Positions 1 through 6,068 of a stretch of 11,779 nucleotides of DNA are shown in pieces. The DNA is from Dehalococcoidia bacterium (GTDB taxonomy: Bacteria; Chloroflexota; Dehalococcoidia; UBA2979), in NCBI GenBank assembly GCA_004297315.1, contig SCTU01000268.1, positions 1 to 11,779 of the forward strand, written 5' to 3'. The notes under the pieces were generated by a model, which was not told the origin of the DNA, did no database searches, and was given only the letters and a program-made list of their open reading frames with translations. The number at the start of each line of letters is the position of its first letter. Position 1 is the stretch's first letter. A program made the translations under genes and the position numbers.

Positions 1-1009
1 CCTTGCCGTCCACGAGGACACGGCGCATGAGCCGCGGCGTGGTCGGAGACGGCGAGGCGGTCGCCACCGACTGTGACTCCTCGAGGCGGGCCGGCCGTGC
101 GGTCGCGAATCGCTCGGCCGGCGGTCGGTTGCCGAGGCTCTGGTGCTCACGGCTGTGGTTGTAGTCGTGCACCCACGCATCGATGGCGGTCTGCGCCTCG
201 GCGACGGAGGCGAAGACCTTGCCATCGAGGAACTCCCGCTTGAGCGTCTTGTGGAAGCGCTCCACCTTGCCGGTCGTGGTGGGTGATGCCGGGGCTGTGA
301 GCAGATGGCGGATGCCGTGCTCCCGGCAGATGCGGTCGAACAGTACCTCGCCCTTCCGCGGCCCGAAGCGGCCGGTAAAGACCTTCCCGTTGTCGGAGAG
401 GATCCCCTCGGGCACGCCGTGCCGTCGCATCGCTTCGAGCAGTGCGTCGCAGACCGGCCGCGCGGTGGCGCGTTCGACGACCTTCGCCGAAACGCAGTAC
501 CGCGAGTGGTCGTCGATGCCGGTCACGATCGACGGGCTCGTCCCGTCCTGCAGCCGCACGCCGAGGGTGACGTCCATCTGCCAGAGCTCCATGGCGCGCG
601 AGCGTTCCCAGCGCTTGTAGTCGCTCGGCCGTCGCCGTCTCGGTATGGGGTCGATGAGCTGGTGCCTGACGAGGGCGCGGTAGATCGCGGAGCGTGACGG
701 CAGCGGCGTGACACCGGCGCGGACGAGGCGGCTGAGGATCGTGCGTGGTCCCCAGCCGGGGTGCAGCCGGCGCATCTCCAACACCCTGGCCTCGATCTCC
801 GGCGCCATCTGGTGCGGACAGGCTTGCGGCCGGGAGCTGCGGTCGGCGAGCCCCGGCAGCCCCTCCGTGGCGTACCGCCGCAGCCAGGTGTGCACCGTTT
901 GCCGCCCGACGCCGTAGCGGCGCGCGACGTCGGTCACGCTCACGGCGCCATCCAGCACCTCGAGCACGGCCTTATACCGCTGTTCCACGAGACCCAGCTC
1001 CACCAGCAC
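1..1009 (-). CDS. IS481-family DDE transposase, C-terminus cut by window edge
   Basis: This protein cuts and joins the ends of its own insertion sequence. I translated 336 codons on the minus strand with no stop before the left edge. A helix-turn-helix region lies at about residues 22-45 (SVTDVARRYGVGRQTVHTWL). The rve/DDE catalytic core follows, with D146 in WQMDVT, D206 in LSDNGK and E250 in GKVERFHKTLK. After the core comes the family's typical YNHSREHQSLGNRPPAERF. The chosen start is a GTG at 1007-1009, five bases after a strong GGGGGAGG ribosome site (1015-1022); a second in-frame GTG at 1001-1003 is possible but spaced less well. IS481 transposases are usually 300-400 residues, so little is missing. 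The reading frame looks intact. The insert GRFGPRKGEVLFDR between D206 and E250 is, from memory, common in actinobacterial-type IS481 transposases. The family call is very secure; the exact element name is unknown. Confidence 0.95.
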   Translation of the reverse strand, partial: MLVELGLVEQRYKAVLEVLDGAVSVTDVARRYGVGRQTVHTWLRRYATEGLPGLADRSSRPQACPHQMAPEIEARVLEMRRLHPGWGPRTILSRLVRAGVTPLPSRSAIYRALVRHQLIDPIPRRRRPSDYKRWERSRAMELWQMDVTLGVRLQDGTSPSIVTGIDDHSRYCVSAKVVERATARPVCDALLEAMRRHGVPEGILSDNGKVFTGRFGPRKGEVLFDRICREHGIRHLLTAPASPTTTGKVERFHKTLKREFLDGKVFASVAEAQTAIDAWVHDYNHSREHQSLGNRPPAERFATARPARLEESQSVATASPSPTTPRLMRRVLVDGK

Positions 1010-1080
1010 GATGACCTCCCCCGCTGCAGACGGGATCGTCCACAGGAGGGGGCTGTGCGGGGCCTAGGCCGGGGAAGGAG

Positions 1081-1184
1081 TGTCGCGTGGGTACCGGAGC
1101 CAGTGTCGCCCAGGTACCGGAGCCGCGTCCGAGAAGTGTCGTGGAGGTACCGGAGCCAGGGTGTCGCCTAGCTACCGGAACTCC
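1081..1184. repeat. Four direct copies of a 23-base motif at the IS end
   Basis: Copies start at 1081, 1104, 1137 and 1162. On the plus strand each has the form TGTCGC, then 4 variable bases, then GGTACCGGAGCC. The third copy has TGTCGT, and the fourth is diverged (GCTACCGGAACTCC). Steps between starts are 23, 33 and 25 bases. All are in the same orientation and lie upstream of the transposase. They could be transposase binding sites, with the outermost copy forming the terminal repeat, or operator sites for autoregulation. The repetition is seen directly; the function is inferred. Confidence 0.85.
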
Positions 1185-1205
1185 ACATTCTTCCTTATTA
1201 CGAGC

Positions 1206-1280
1206 TGGAGCGGAGGACGAGATTCGAACTCGCGACACCCTGCTTGGGAAGCAGGTGCTCTGCCACTGAGCTACCCCCGC
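1206..1280 (-). tRNA. tRNA-Gly (anticodon CCC)
   Basis: The 75-base minus-strand sequence folds as a standard cloverleaf. The acceptor stem GCGGGGG pairs with CCTCCGC with one G-U pair. The D arm is GCTC/GAGC. The anticodon stem CCTGC/GCAGG encloses loop TTCCCAA, giving anticodon CCC, which reads GGG glycine codons. The T arm GCGAG/CTCGT encloses TTCGAAT. The discriminator is U, as usual for bacterial tRNA-Gly, and the CCA tail is encoded. The gene lies between the sigma factor gene and the insertion sequence, on the same strand as both. I see no strong promoter match directly upstream. Confidence 0.97.
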
Positions 1281-1342
1281 GTCGAGGCAGAGCATACGGC
1301 ATCGATATCGAGGAGGGCGACCCCGCCGGGGCGCCGGGCGCG

Positions 1343-3088
1343 CTAGTCGTGTCCCTTGCCGTGCTCGCGGCCCGCAGGCTCCTCCGCGTGGTCAGCGACC
1401 GCGCGGCCGGCCTCGTGGGGCCTGTCGAAACTGCGCTGGACGTCGCCAGCGTCGGCTTCCCGGGCGCCGGCAGCCTCCGCCTTCGGGGCGCGATCGACGT
1501 CGGGGCGGATATCGGCGACGACTGCCCGCGAAGCGCCGTGATCGTCATTTCTGGGAGCGTCGGCGGCACCTCTCCCTGACGAGCCGCGATCGACACCTCG
1601 ATCAGCGTCGGCGACGCTGGCCCGCGGCGAACCGCGGTCGATGGAGGCCCCGGCGGGGTCCTTCCCGCTGGCTTCGCGGGCCGGGTTCGTCTTGCCGTTC
1701 CCTTTCTCGTCTTCGCCGGCGGCGCGACGCCCCCGGTCGGGGCCTGCCGATGTTGTCGGTAGGGGTGAGGAGGAATCGCCCGAGACGGCCGCCGACGGCG
1801 TCGGGCTGCCACTGTCCACCGGCGGATGGACGTCTGCGGGATGGGGAGCGGGCAATTCAATGTCCGCTGCGCGTCCGGTCGCGGGCTCCTCCGCCGGCGC
1901 CAGCGCGGTCGTCCTCGCCACGATGGCCGGCGGACCTGTGACGGCCGTCGCGGCAGAGGCGAGCGGCTTCGCGACCTGCGATGACTCGGTAACCGCCACC
2001 GTGACGTCAGACGGTGCCGGCATGCTGGCGGCGACCACCACGCTTGGTACGGGCTGCGGTCCGATTTCGGAAGCGGCGGCACGAACGTCTGGGAGTGAAG
2101 GGCCGGCGAAGATTGCCGCCGCCACGACGGCCGTCACGATCCCGCTGGCGGCGGCCGAGGTGCCAGCACTATTTCCCGCCAGCAACGAAACCGAGTCCGC
2201 AGGGATCCAGCGAAGGATGGCCTCCGTCACTCGCTGCCAGCGTTCCATCAGCCCGTTGAGACCGGGAAGCGCGAACATCCCCATCCGCCTGTAGAGCGAG
2301 CGCCCCTGCGCCATGGTGCGGACGCGTTGGGTACAAGCGGAGCAGCCGCGGAGGTGCTGTTCGACGGCGTCTGCCGCTTCACCATGCAGCTCCCCGTCGA
2401 GCAACAGCGCAAGGCGGATCCCCGCCATGCCGCAGGGCGGATGCGTCACATCCGTCGCCTCGTACAACTGGCGGAACCGAGTCCGAGCCCTGTGGACGCG
2501 CACCTCGGCCGCATTCCGCCGGATCCCGAGGCGGCGCGCGACTTCCTCGAACGGCAGAGATTCGACCTCGCGCAGGTAGAGGGCGCGACGGTCCAGTTCG
2601 GGGAGCGCGCCCAGCGCCTCCCAGACGCGCCGGCGCTCATCGCGCTGCTCAGCGGACGCTTCGGGCCCATCGAGGGCCGGGTCGGCGGGGTCTGGCGCGT
2701 CCTCGGCATCGAGCGAGTCGCAGGTCTGCCGGCGTGACAGGAAGGTGAGGCAGGCGTTGCGCGTGATCGCGCGCAGCCAGGGGCGGAAGCGGGTCTCCTC
2801 GCGGAGGGAGCTGAGGGCCTGCGACGCCCGGATCCACGTCTCCTGGGCGATGTCGTCGATGTCCGCGCGGTCGGAGACGAAGCCTCGCGCGACCTGCTCG
2901 ACGATGATGCGATGACTCGTGATCAATTCCCGGAGGGCATCCGGGTCGCCAAGGCGTGCTCGCTGTACACGCTCTAAGTCAGAAACCGCGGCAGGGAGCG
3001 GCTGCGCCAGGACCATAACCGACTCGCTTAACGTGAACTCACCCAGTGAATCCGCCGCCGCCAAGCGGGTTGTGGACCGGAGGCTCAT
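1343..3088 (-). CDS. ECF sigma factor fused to zinc-binding anti-sigma motif, membrane segment and long disordered tail
   Basis: The N-terminal part is an extracytoplasmic-function sigma factor that would direct RNA polymerase to a special promoter set. Region 2 covers about residues 43-120 (DIDDIAQETWIRASQ), and region 4 about 155-208 (LPELDRRALYLREVESLPFEEVARRLG in two helices, then the DNA-reading helix). Next is a zinc-finger anti-sigma-like motif: C219, then H245-x3-C249-x2-C252 with LLLDGEL between. One hydrophobic segment lies at about 316-332. The last 240-250 residues are rich in Ala, Pro, Asp, Gly and Arg, with repeated DRG motifs and no recognisable fold. Ordinary ECF factors are near 200 residues; 581 is very long. 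The fusion suggests self-inhibition at the membrane, with the tail outside (inference). An ATG at 3014-3016, which gives a more usual sigma N-terminus, is a good alternative start; neither has a strong ribosome site. Targets are unknown. Confidence 0.88.
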   Translation of the reverse strand: MSLRSTTRLAAADSLGEFTLSESVMVLAQPLPAAVSDLERVQRARLGDPDALRELITSHRIIVEQVARGFVSDRADIDDIAQETWIRASQALSSLREETRFRPWLRAITRNACLTFLSRRQTCDSLDAEDAPDPADPALDGPEASAEQRDERRRVWEALGALPELDRRALYLREVESLPFEEVARRLGIRRNAAEVRVHRARTRFRQLYEATDVTHPPCGMAGIRLALLLDGELHGEAADAVEQHLRGCSACTQRVRTMAQGRSLYRRMGMFALPGLNGLMERWQRVTEAILRWIPADSVSLLAGNSAGTSAAASGIVTAVVAAAIFAGPSLPDVRAAASEIGPQPVPSVVVAASMPAPSDVTVAVTESSQVAKPLASAATAVTGPPAIVARTTALAPAEEPATGRAADIELPAPHPADVHPPVDSGSPTPSAAVSGDSSSPLPTTSAGPDRGRRAAGEDEKGNGKTNPAREASGKDPAGASIDRGSPRASVADADRGVDRGSSGRGAADAPRNDDHGASRAVVADIRPDVDRAPKAEAAGAREADAGDVQRSFDRPHEAGRAVADHAEEPAGREHGKGHD

Positions 3089-3123
3089 TCAGCCGGCCGA
3101 CACCATAACTCAAACATTTGGGG

Positions 3124-3152
3124 AATGTGACCCTTGACGAAAAATTTGTCAG
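3124..3152 (-). promoter_or_regulatory. Weak promoter candidate with overlapping dyad, upstream of the sigma gene
   Basis: On the minus strand CTGACA (3147-3152) could be a -35 box, with a 17-base spacer to CACATT (3124-3129), a poor -10 box. A dyad covers 3135-3151: arms TGACGAA and TTTGTCA around AAA, with one mismatched pair in seven. It overlaps the -35 box and the spacer, where a repressor or activator could sit. The dyad is seen directly; its role and the promoter assignment are guesses. The sigma factor may instead use an ECF-type promoter that I could not place. Confidence 0.25.
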
Positions 3153-3281
3153 GAACTTGTCCCGTAGAGCGTAAGTATCGGCGCCCCAAACAGTCTTCCT
3201 CAGTGATGGGGATGAAAAGTGCAGTTTCCGACAAGCCCGCGAGCCCACCTGCGGGAGGTCGCGACGACAGCACTGCAGCCG

Positions 3282-3356
3282 GCCCCTTCGGCATCATGTG
3301 GGTGAGATCCCAGTTGCCGCCAGACTCGGCTCTCACTCACATGAAGCCGAAGGGGC
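3282..3356. repeat. Long stem-loop, copy 1 of a repeated palindromic element
   Basis: Arms 3282-3307 and 3331-3356 are 26 bases each with two non-Watson-Crick positions (one can be G-U), around a 23-base loop. The arm contains CATGTGGGTGAGA. The loop carries CCCAGTTGCCGCCAGACTC, closely matching the loop of the second copy 157 bases away. It resembles a REP-like unit or a structured RNA; I do not recognise a known family. Confidence 0.8.
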
Positions 3357-3438
3357 ACGGTCTGATTGGCACGGAGGGGTGCTGCCGGTGCGGCACCCGT
3401 GAACAAGGAGCGACCGCGGAAGACCATCTCTGCATCGC

Positions 3439-3512
3439 TCTTCCGGCACCATGTGGGTGAGAACGCCCAGCCGCCGCCAGGCTCACGTTCTTACTCACAT
3501 GGTGCCTGAAGA
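3439..3512. repeat. Long stem-loop, copy 2 of a repeated palindromic element
   Basis: Arms 3439-3465 and 3486-3512 are 27 bases each with three imperfect positions, two of them G-U compatible, around a 20-base loop holding CCCAGCCGCCGCCAGGCTC. Compared with copy 1, the core CATGTGGGTGAGA and the loop are kept. Elsewhere stem pairs change on both sides: the T-A pair next to the CATGTG core in copy 1 is C-G here, and the inner and outer stem ends differ while still pairing. Confidence 0.8.
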
Positions 3513-3884
3513 ACACTGGCCCCCTCCCGAGGGGCAGAGAATCGCTTCAGCGCACGACATCGACGCTGCGGGCACATGGACGCCCGCGGCAGCAGGATGG
3601 GCGGGGCTCAAGTGCAAGGGGGCCCTATGCAGGCAGAGCGATGTCTAGCGTGTCCAGATGAGCGCACCCGACCATGCTGCGACGCCACGCTTGCGGCAGA
3701 CCTGGAACCCGACTGGAAGGCCGCGGCGCTGCCGGCTGCGGTGTCGATGGCCGGTTTCGGGAGATGTCCCGGGGCGATGCCTGCTCCGTGCCGTCTGCTC
3801 CGTCTCGCGACCTCTCGCAGGCGAGTCCGCTCCCGCCGCAGGCCGTTCTCGACCAACCCTCGCTAGGGGATCGCGCTGCGAGGA

Positions 3885-4115
3885 CTAGAAGCGCGAGCGC
3901 GGGCCGGCGAACAACTGTCGCAGCAGGTCGATCGCCATCATCCCGATGTACAGGAGGAAGGCCCCCGTCGGAATTAGAAGCGCGGCATCGAACTGTGCGC
4001 TGAGGGTGCGCAGGATCCCGGCACCGACGAATAAGCCGCCCAACGTGAGGAAACGCCACGCGACATACAGGTACACGCCAATCATCAAAATCCGGAATTG
4101 AGGAGGGAAGAACAT
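3885..4115 (-). CDS. Small two-helix membrane protein, unknown function
   Basis: This 76-residue protein has two hydrophobic helices, at about residues 9-33 and 43-65, and a short basic end (GPRSRF). It matches no family I can name and lacks the features of an Flp pilin: no leader peptide cleavage site and no single N-terminal helix. I chose the ATG at 4113-4115 because AGGAG lies eight bases upstream; an ATG at 4143-4145 would add ten residues (MRAYSSGVRA) encoded by the inverted repeat itself and looks less likely. The gene follows the prepilin peptidase gene by about 100 bases on the same strand, so it could be the last gene of the pilus operon or a separate unit. A pilus-related role would only be guesswork. 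Confidence 0.65.
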   Translation of the reverse strand: MFFPPQFRILMIGVYLYVAWRFLTLGGLFVGAGILRTLSAQFDAALLIPTGAFLLYIGMMAIDLLRQLFAGPRSRF

Positions 4116-4118
4116 GGC

Positions 4119-4139
4119 GCGTACTCCTGAGGAGTACGC
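4119..4139. promoter_or_regulatory. Perfect inverted repeat overlapping the ribosome site of the small membrane protein gene
   Basis: Arms GCGTACTCCT and AGGAGTACGC are perfect 10-base complements around a single central base. On the minus strand the right arm contains AGGAG, the likely Shine-Dalgarno sequence for the ATG at 4115, and the left arm contains its complement CTCCT. It could act as a DNA operator for a dimeric regulator, or as an mRNA hairpin that hides the ribosome site. With a one-base centre, an RNA hairpin would have to open a few inner pairs. The repeat is certain; the role is inferred. Confidence 0.6.
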
Positions 4140-4219
4140 TCGCACGGAGTCGGCGGCCGGGTCAAGGATGTAGCCGGTGAAGAAGTATCGGTATTTGCCT
4201 CATTTCATATGATCTCCAA

Positions 4220-5140
4220 TCACGCAAGTGATAGCCCGCGCAGCAGTGCCGCTGCCGCGGCGCCCAGCGCCAGCCACGGCCCGAAGGCCAACGTCGCCCG
4301 TCGGTCTCGCTGGACCAATAACACCCCCAGCGCAGCAAGGGCACCGCTCCCCGATGCTATGAGCAGGTAGGTCGGCACCGCCCTCGCCCCGAGGGCAGCG
4401 CCGATGAATGCCGCCAGCTTCACGTCCCCCAGGCCGAGCCGCCCACGGCCGATCAGCCAGCACAGGGACATGAGGCCGCCCGAGGCGAGCAGCCCCGTCA
4501 GCGACTCCACTCCCGCCCCTGTTGCCGCCGCAAGCCCCAGCGCGGCCACAATCCCCGGGTAGGTCAGCGCGTTCGGGATTCGCCGTTCGCGTAGATCGAT
4601 CTCGGAAGACACGGCGAGGGCGGCGAAGAAGGCGCCCAGCGCCAGGGCATCGATGCCACGCGTGCCCCAACCGAGGCCGATCGCGCCGGCGGCCACACCC
4701 ACGCCGGCCAGCGCCGACACCGTTGCCGCGCCCCATCCACCTGCGCGTGATGCCACCTCCGCACTGGGGAGCCTGACGAGACGGCCCCTGGCGATGCCGA
4801 GTCGTGCGGCCTCGCCGGCCACGAGCTCGAGGGTGCACTGTGCATCCCGCCCGCCGAAGCTCATCCTCCAGGGGTGCAGCCACGGCACGATTTTGACAAC
4901 GAATCCCTCACGGTCGAGGTAGACGACGTCGATCGGGAACCGCATGCCCATCGTGTGCACGGCATTGCATGGACGGATCAGAAGTCCCGCTCCTCGAGGC
5001 AGCCCCCCGCGACCGAGCATTCCGACCATCCGCCGGAGCGGCGAGGACGCCACGTCCATGTCGATCTCGACCGGATTCCGCCGGCGCGAGACTGCGTGGA
5101 TCCGGTGGACATGACTGTTCATGCGCAGCTGTGAGGCCAT
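4220..5140 (-). CDS. DUF192 domain fused to A24-type prepilin peptidase (CpaA/TadV-like)
   Basis: The C-terminal half is a membrane aspartic peptidase that removes the leader of prepilins at the cytoplasmic face. The two catalytic aspartates are visible: D182 in SSEIDLRERRIPNALTYPG and D239 in the GxGD motif GLGDVKLAA. About six to seven hydrophobic segments follow residue 137. The N-terminal methylase domain of the larger PilD enzymes is absent, as in CpaA/TadV. The N-terminal half, about residues 25-124, is a DUF192 domain: PCNAVHTMGMRFPIDVVYLD, then the C-terminal motif LELVAGEAARLGIARG. DUF192 has no firmly established role, but separate DUF192 genes occur near Tad loci in several phyla. 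Here both halves are in one uninterrupted frame. The start lies two bases after the tadC stop, with a weak ribosome site, so translation is probably coupled; ATG at codon 7 is an alternative. It is the last clear gene of the operon. Confidence 0.9.
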   Translation of the reverse strand: MASQLRMNSHVHRIHAVSRRRNPVEIDMDVASSPLRRMVGMLGRGGLPRGAGLLIRPCNAVHTMGMRFPIDVVYLDREGFVVKIVPWLHPWRMSFGGRDAQCTLELVAGEAARLGIARGRLVRLPSAEVASRAGGWGAATVSALAGVGVAAGAIGLGWGTRGIDALALGAFFAALAVSSEIDLRERRIPNALTYPGIVAALGLAAATGAGVESLTGLLASGGLMSLCWLIGRGRLGLGDVKLAAFIGAALGARAVPTYLLIASGSGALAALGVLLVQRDRRATLAFGPWLALGAAAAALLRGLSLA

Positions 5141-5142
5141 GG

Positions 5143-6066
5143 CTATTTCCCAAACTCGTTCATGATGTTCAGCGCCACGGGGCCGAGGATGAGCAGGAAC
5201 AGCGTGGGGAACATGATCAGCACCGTGGGGAACGTCAACTTCACGGGGATCTTCGCGGCCTGTTCGCGCGCGAACTGCCGGCGCTTCTCTCGCACCTCCG
5301 CGGAGTGGTTCCGCAGCACCCGCGCCACCGAGATGCCCGTCTGCTCAGCCTGAGCGACTGCCCGGGTGAACAGCCGCATCTCCGGGACCCGGGTGCGTGT
5401 GGCCATGTCGGCCAGCGCCTGGCCACGCTCCGCGCCGAGGCTGACCTCGCGCACCGTCCTGCCGAATTCCTCCCCCACCGGGCCGTGGAACTTCTCGGCG
5501 ACCACCAGCATCGCCGCCTGGAGCCCCAGGCCTGCCTCGACGTTCGTGATGATCAGGTCGATCGCGTCGGGCAGGTCACGGCTGATCTCCTTGATCCGCT
5601 GTTTCGCCTTGCGCCTCAGCGCCGTCCAGGGGAGGTAGAGGGCTGCTCCGGCCCAGAACGTAATCGGGAGCAACTGGGCCAGGCCGATGCGTCCCGTGGC
5701 GATGATCACGAGCAGCGCCACGCCGAGGGGGATACCGACACCCCCGATGAGCCAGATTGTGAGGAAGCGGCTCACGGACGTCCGGCGGCCGGCGGCCTCA
5801 ATCGTCTCGTCGATCGCGGCCATGATGCGCATCGGAAGGACTGCGACCACCGCGCGCAGCACAGTCTTCAACGCCGGTTGTAGCACGCGCTGTGCGAATG
5901 ACTTCACCAGCGGATTAGCGTCTTGTTGAGTCGCGAAATGTTCGATGCGCCAGTGGACCTTCGGCCCCGGACGCGAGCGGTTCGCCCGGAAGATGCCCAC
6001 CACGGCTATCGCAACCGATAGCCCTGCCAGGACGGCAAGGATGACGGGGACTTGTTCGTTCGACAC
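5143..6066 (-). CDS. tadC: Tad pilus inner-membrane platform protein TadC
   Basis: TadC is one of two GspF-family platform proteins that sit in the inner membrane above the TadA ATPase and pass pilin subunits into the growing fibre. The 307-residue protein has a hydrophobic N-terminus (5-25), two membrane segments at about 103-123 and 128-148, the T2SSF cytoplasmic domain at about 165-275 (ISRDLPDAIDLIITNVEAGL, later AVAQAEQTGISVARVL), and a last segment near 278-300. Length and layout fit TadC. It begins with GTG (6064-6066), two bases after the tadB stop, with GAGG eight bases upstream inside the end of tadB. It ends two bases before the peptidase gene. Order after tadB and the QAEQTGISVARVL motif separate it from TadB. 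Confidence 0.94.
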   Translation of the reverse strand: MSNEQVPVILAVLAGLSVAIAVVGIFRANRSRPGPKVHWRIEHFATQQDANPLVKSFAQRVLQPALKTVLRAVVAVLPMRIMAAIDETIEAAGRRTSVSRFLTIWLIGGVGIPLGVALLVIIATGRIGLAQLLPITFWAGAALYLPWTALRRKAKQRIKEISRDLPDAIDLIITNVEAGLGLQAAMLVVAEKFHGPVGEEFGRTVREVSLGAERGQALADMATRTRVPEMRLFTRAVAQAEQTGISVARVLRNHSAEVREKRRQFAREQAAKIPVKLTFPTVLIMFPTLFLLILGPVALNIMNEFGK

Positions 6067-6068
6067 GG

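Larger units (their letters stand above)
1..1187 (-). mobile_element. IS481-family insertion sequence, one end visible
   Basis: The transposase gene is preceded by about 180 bases without a gene, containing repeated motifs. On the minus strand, reading inwards, the likely element tip begins TGTGGAGTTCCGGTAGC at 1187; 5'-TGT is the usual IS481 terminus. The other end lies beyond the window, so the inverted repeat partner and target-site duplication cannot be checked. A perfect 10-base palindrome, GGCCTAGGCC (1061-1070), lies between the repeats and the transposase start and may belong to its control region. The boundary at 1187 is an inference from the TGT rule and the edge of the last repeat copy. 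Confidence 0.72.
3089..3884. other. Gene-free region of about 800 bases with several stem-loops
   Basis: No reading frame on either strand here shows a recognisable protein, and the longer open frames run straight through the hairpins described separately. The region holds two long homologous stem-loops, a short hairpin at 3377-3398 (GGGTGC/GCACCC arms with a GC-rich inner stem), a small GCCCC/GGGGC hairpin at 3519-3535 and a GCGGGC/GCCCGC hairpin at 3568-3587. None is followed by a T-run, so they are not classical Rho-independent terminators. Bases from about 3600 to 3884 show nothing I can name. The stretch must contain the sigma gene's leader and whatever ends transcription of the small membrane protein gene. 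Confidence 0.6.

Noticed and set aside
183..620. Plus-strand open frames opposite the transposase
   Set aside because: They are antisense to a transposase with intact catalytic motifs and show no recognisable domain.
1291..1319. Possible tRNA promoter with TATGCT as -10 box
   Set aside because: The -10 box matches only partly and no -35 box is visible at the right distance.
972..2082. Minus-strand open frames running through the tRNA (972-1295 and 1198-2082)
   Set aside because: They cross the tRNA-Gly gene, and the second overlaps the sigma gene in another frame; both arise from GC-rich sequence with few stops.
3134..3648. Plus-strand open frames in the gene-free region
   Set aside because: They run through both long hairpins, have no recognisable motif and no convincing ribosome site.
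3089..3884. Riboswitch, retron RNA or CRISPR array in the gene-free region
   Set aside because: No known riboswitch core was recognised, no reverse transcriptase is nearby, and there are only two long palindromes rather than regular short repeats with spacers.
4162..4203. Short minus-strand frame (about 13 residues) after the peptidase gene, preceded by an ATG-AAA-TGA minimal frame with GGAG upstream
   Set aside because: It is too short to judge by eye and has no attenuator-like hairpin or codon pattern following it.
4200..4883. Minus-strand 227-residue open frame overlapping the prepilin peptidase gene
   Set aside because: It is Arg/Gly-rich in a shifted frame, whereas the overlapping frame has clear DUF192 and A24 motifs.
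4969..5883. Plus-strand 304-residue open frame opposite tadC and the peptidase gene
   Set aside because: It is antisense to two conserved genes, and its Arg/His-rich composition is typical of a shadow frame in GC-rich DNA.
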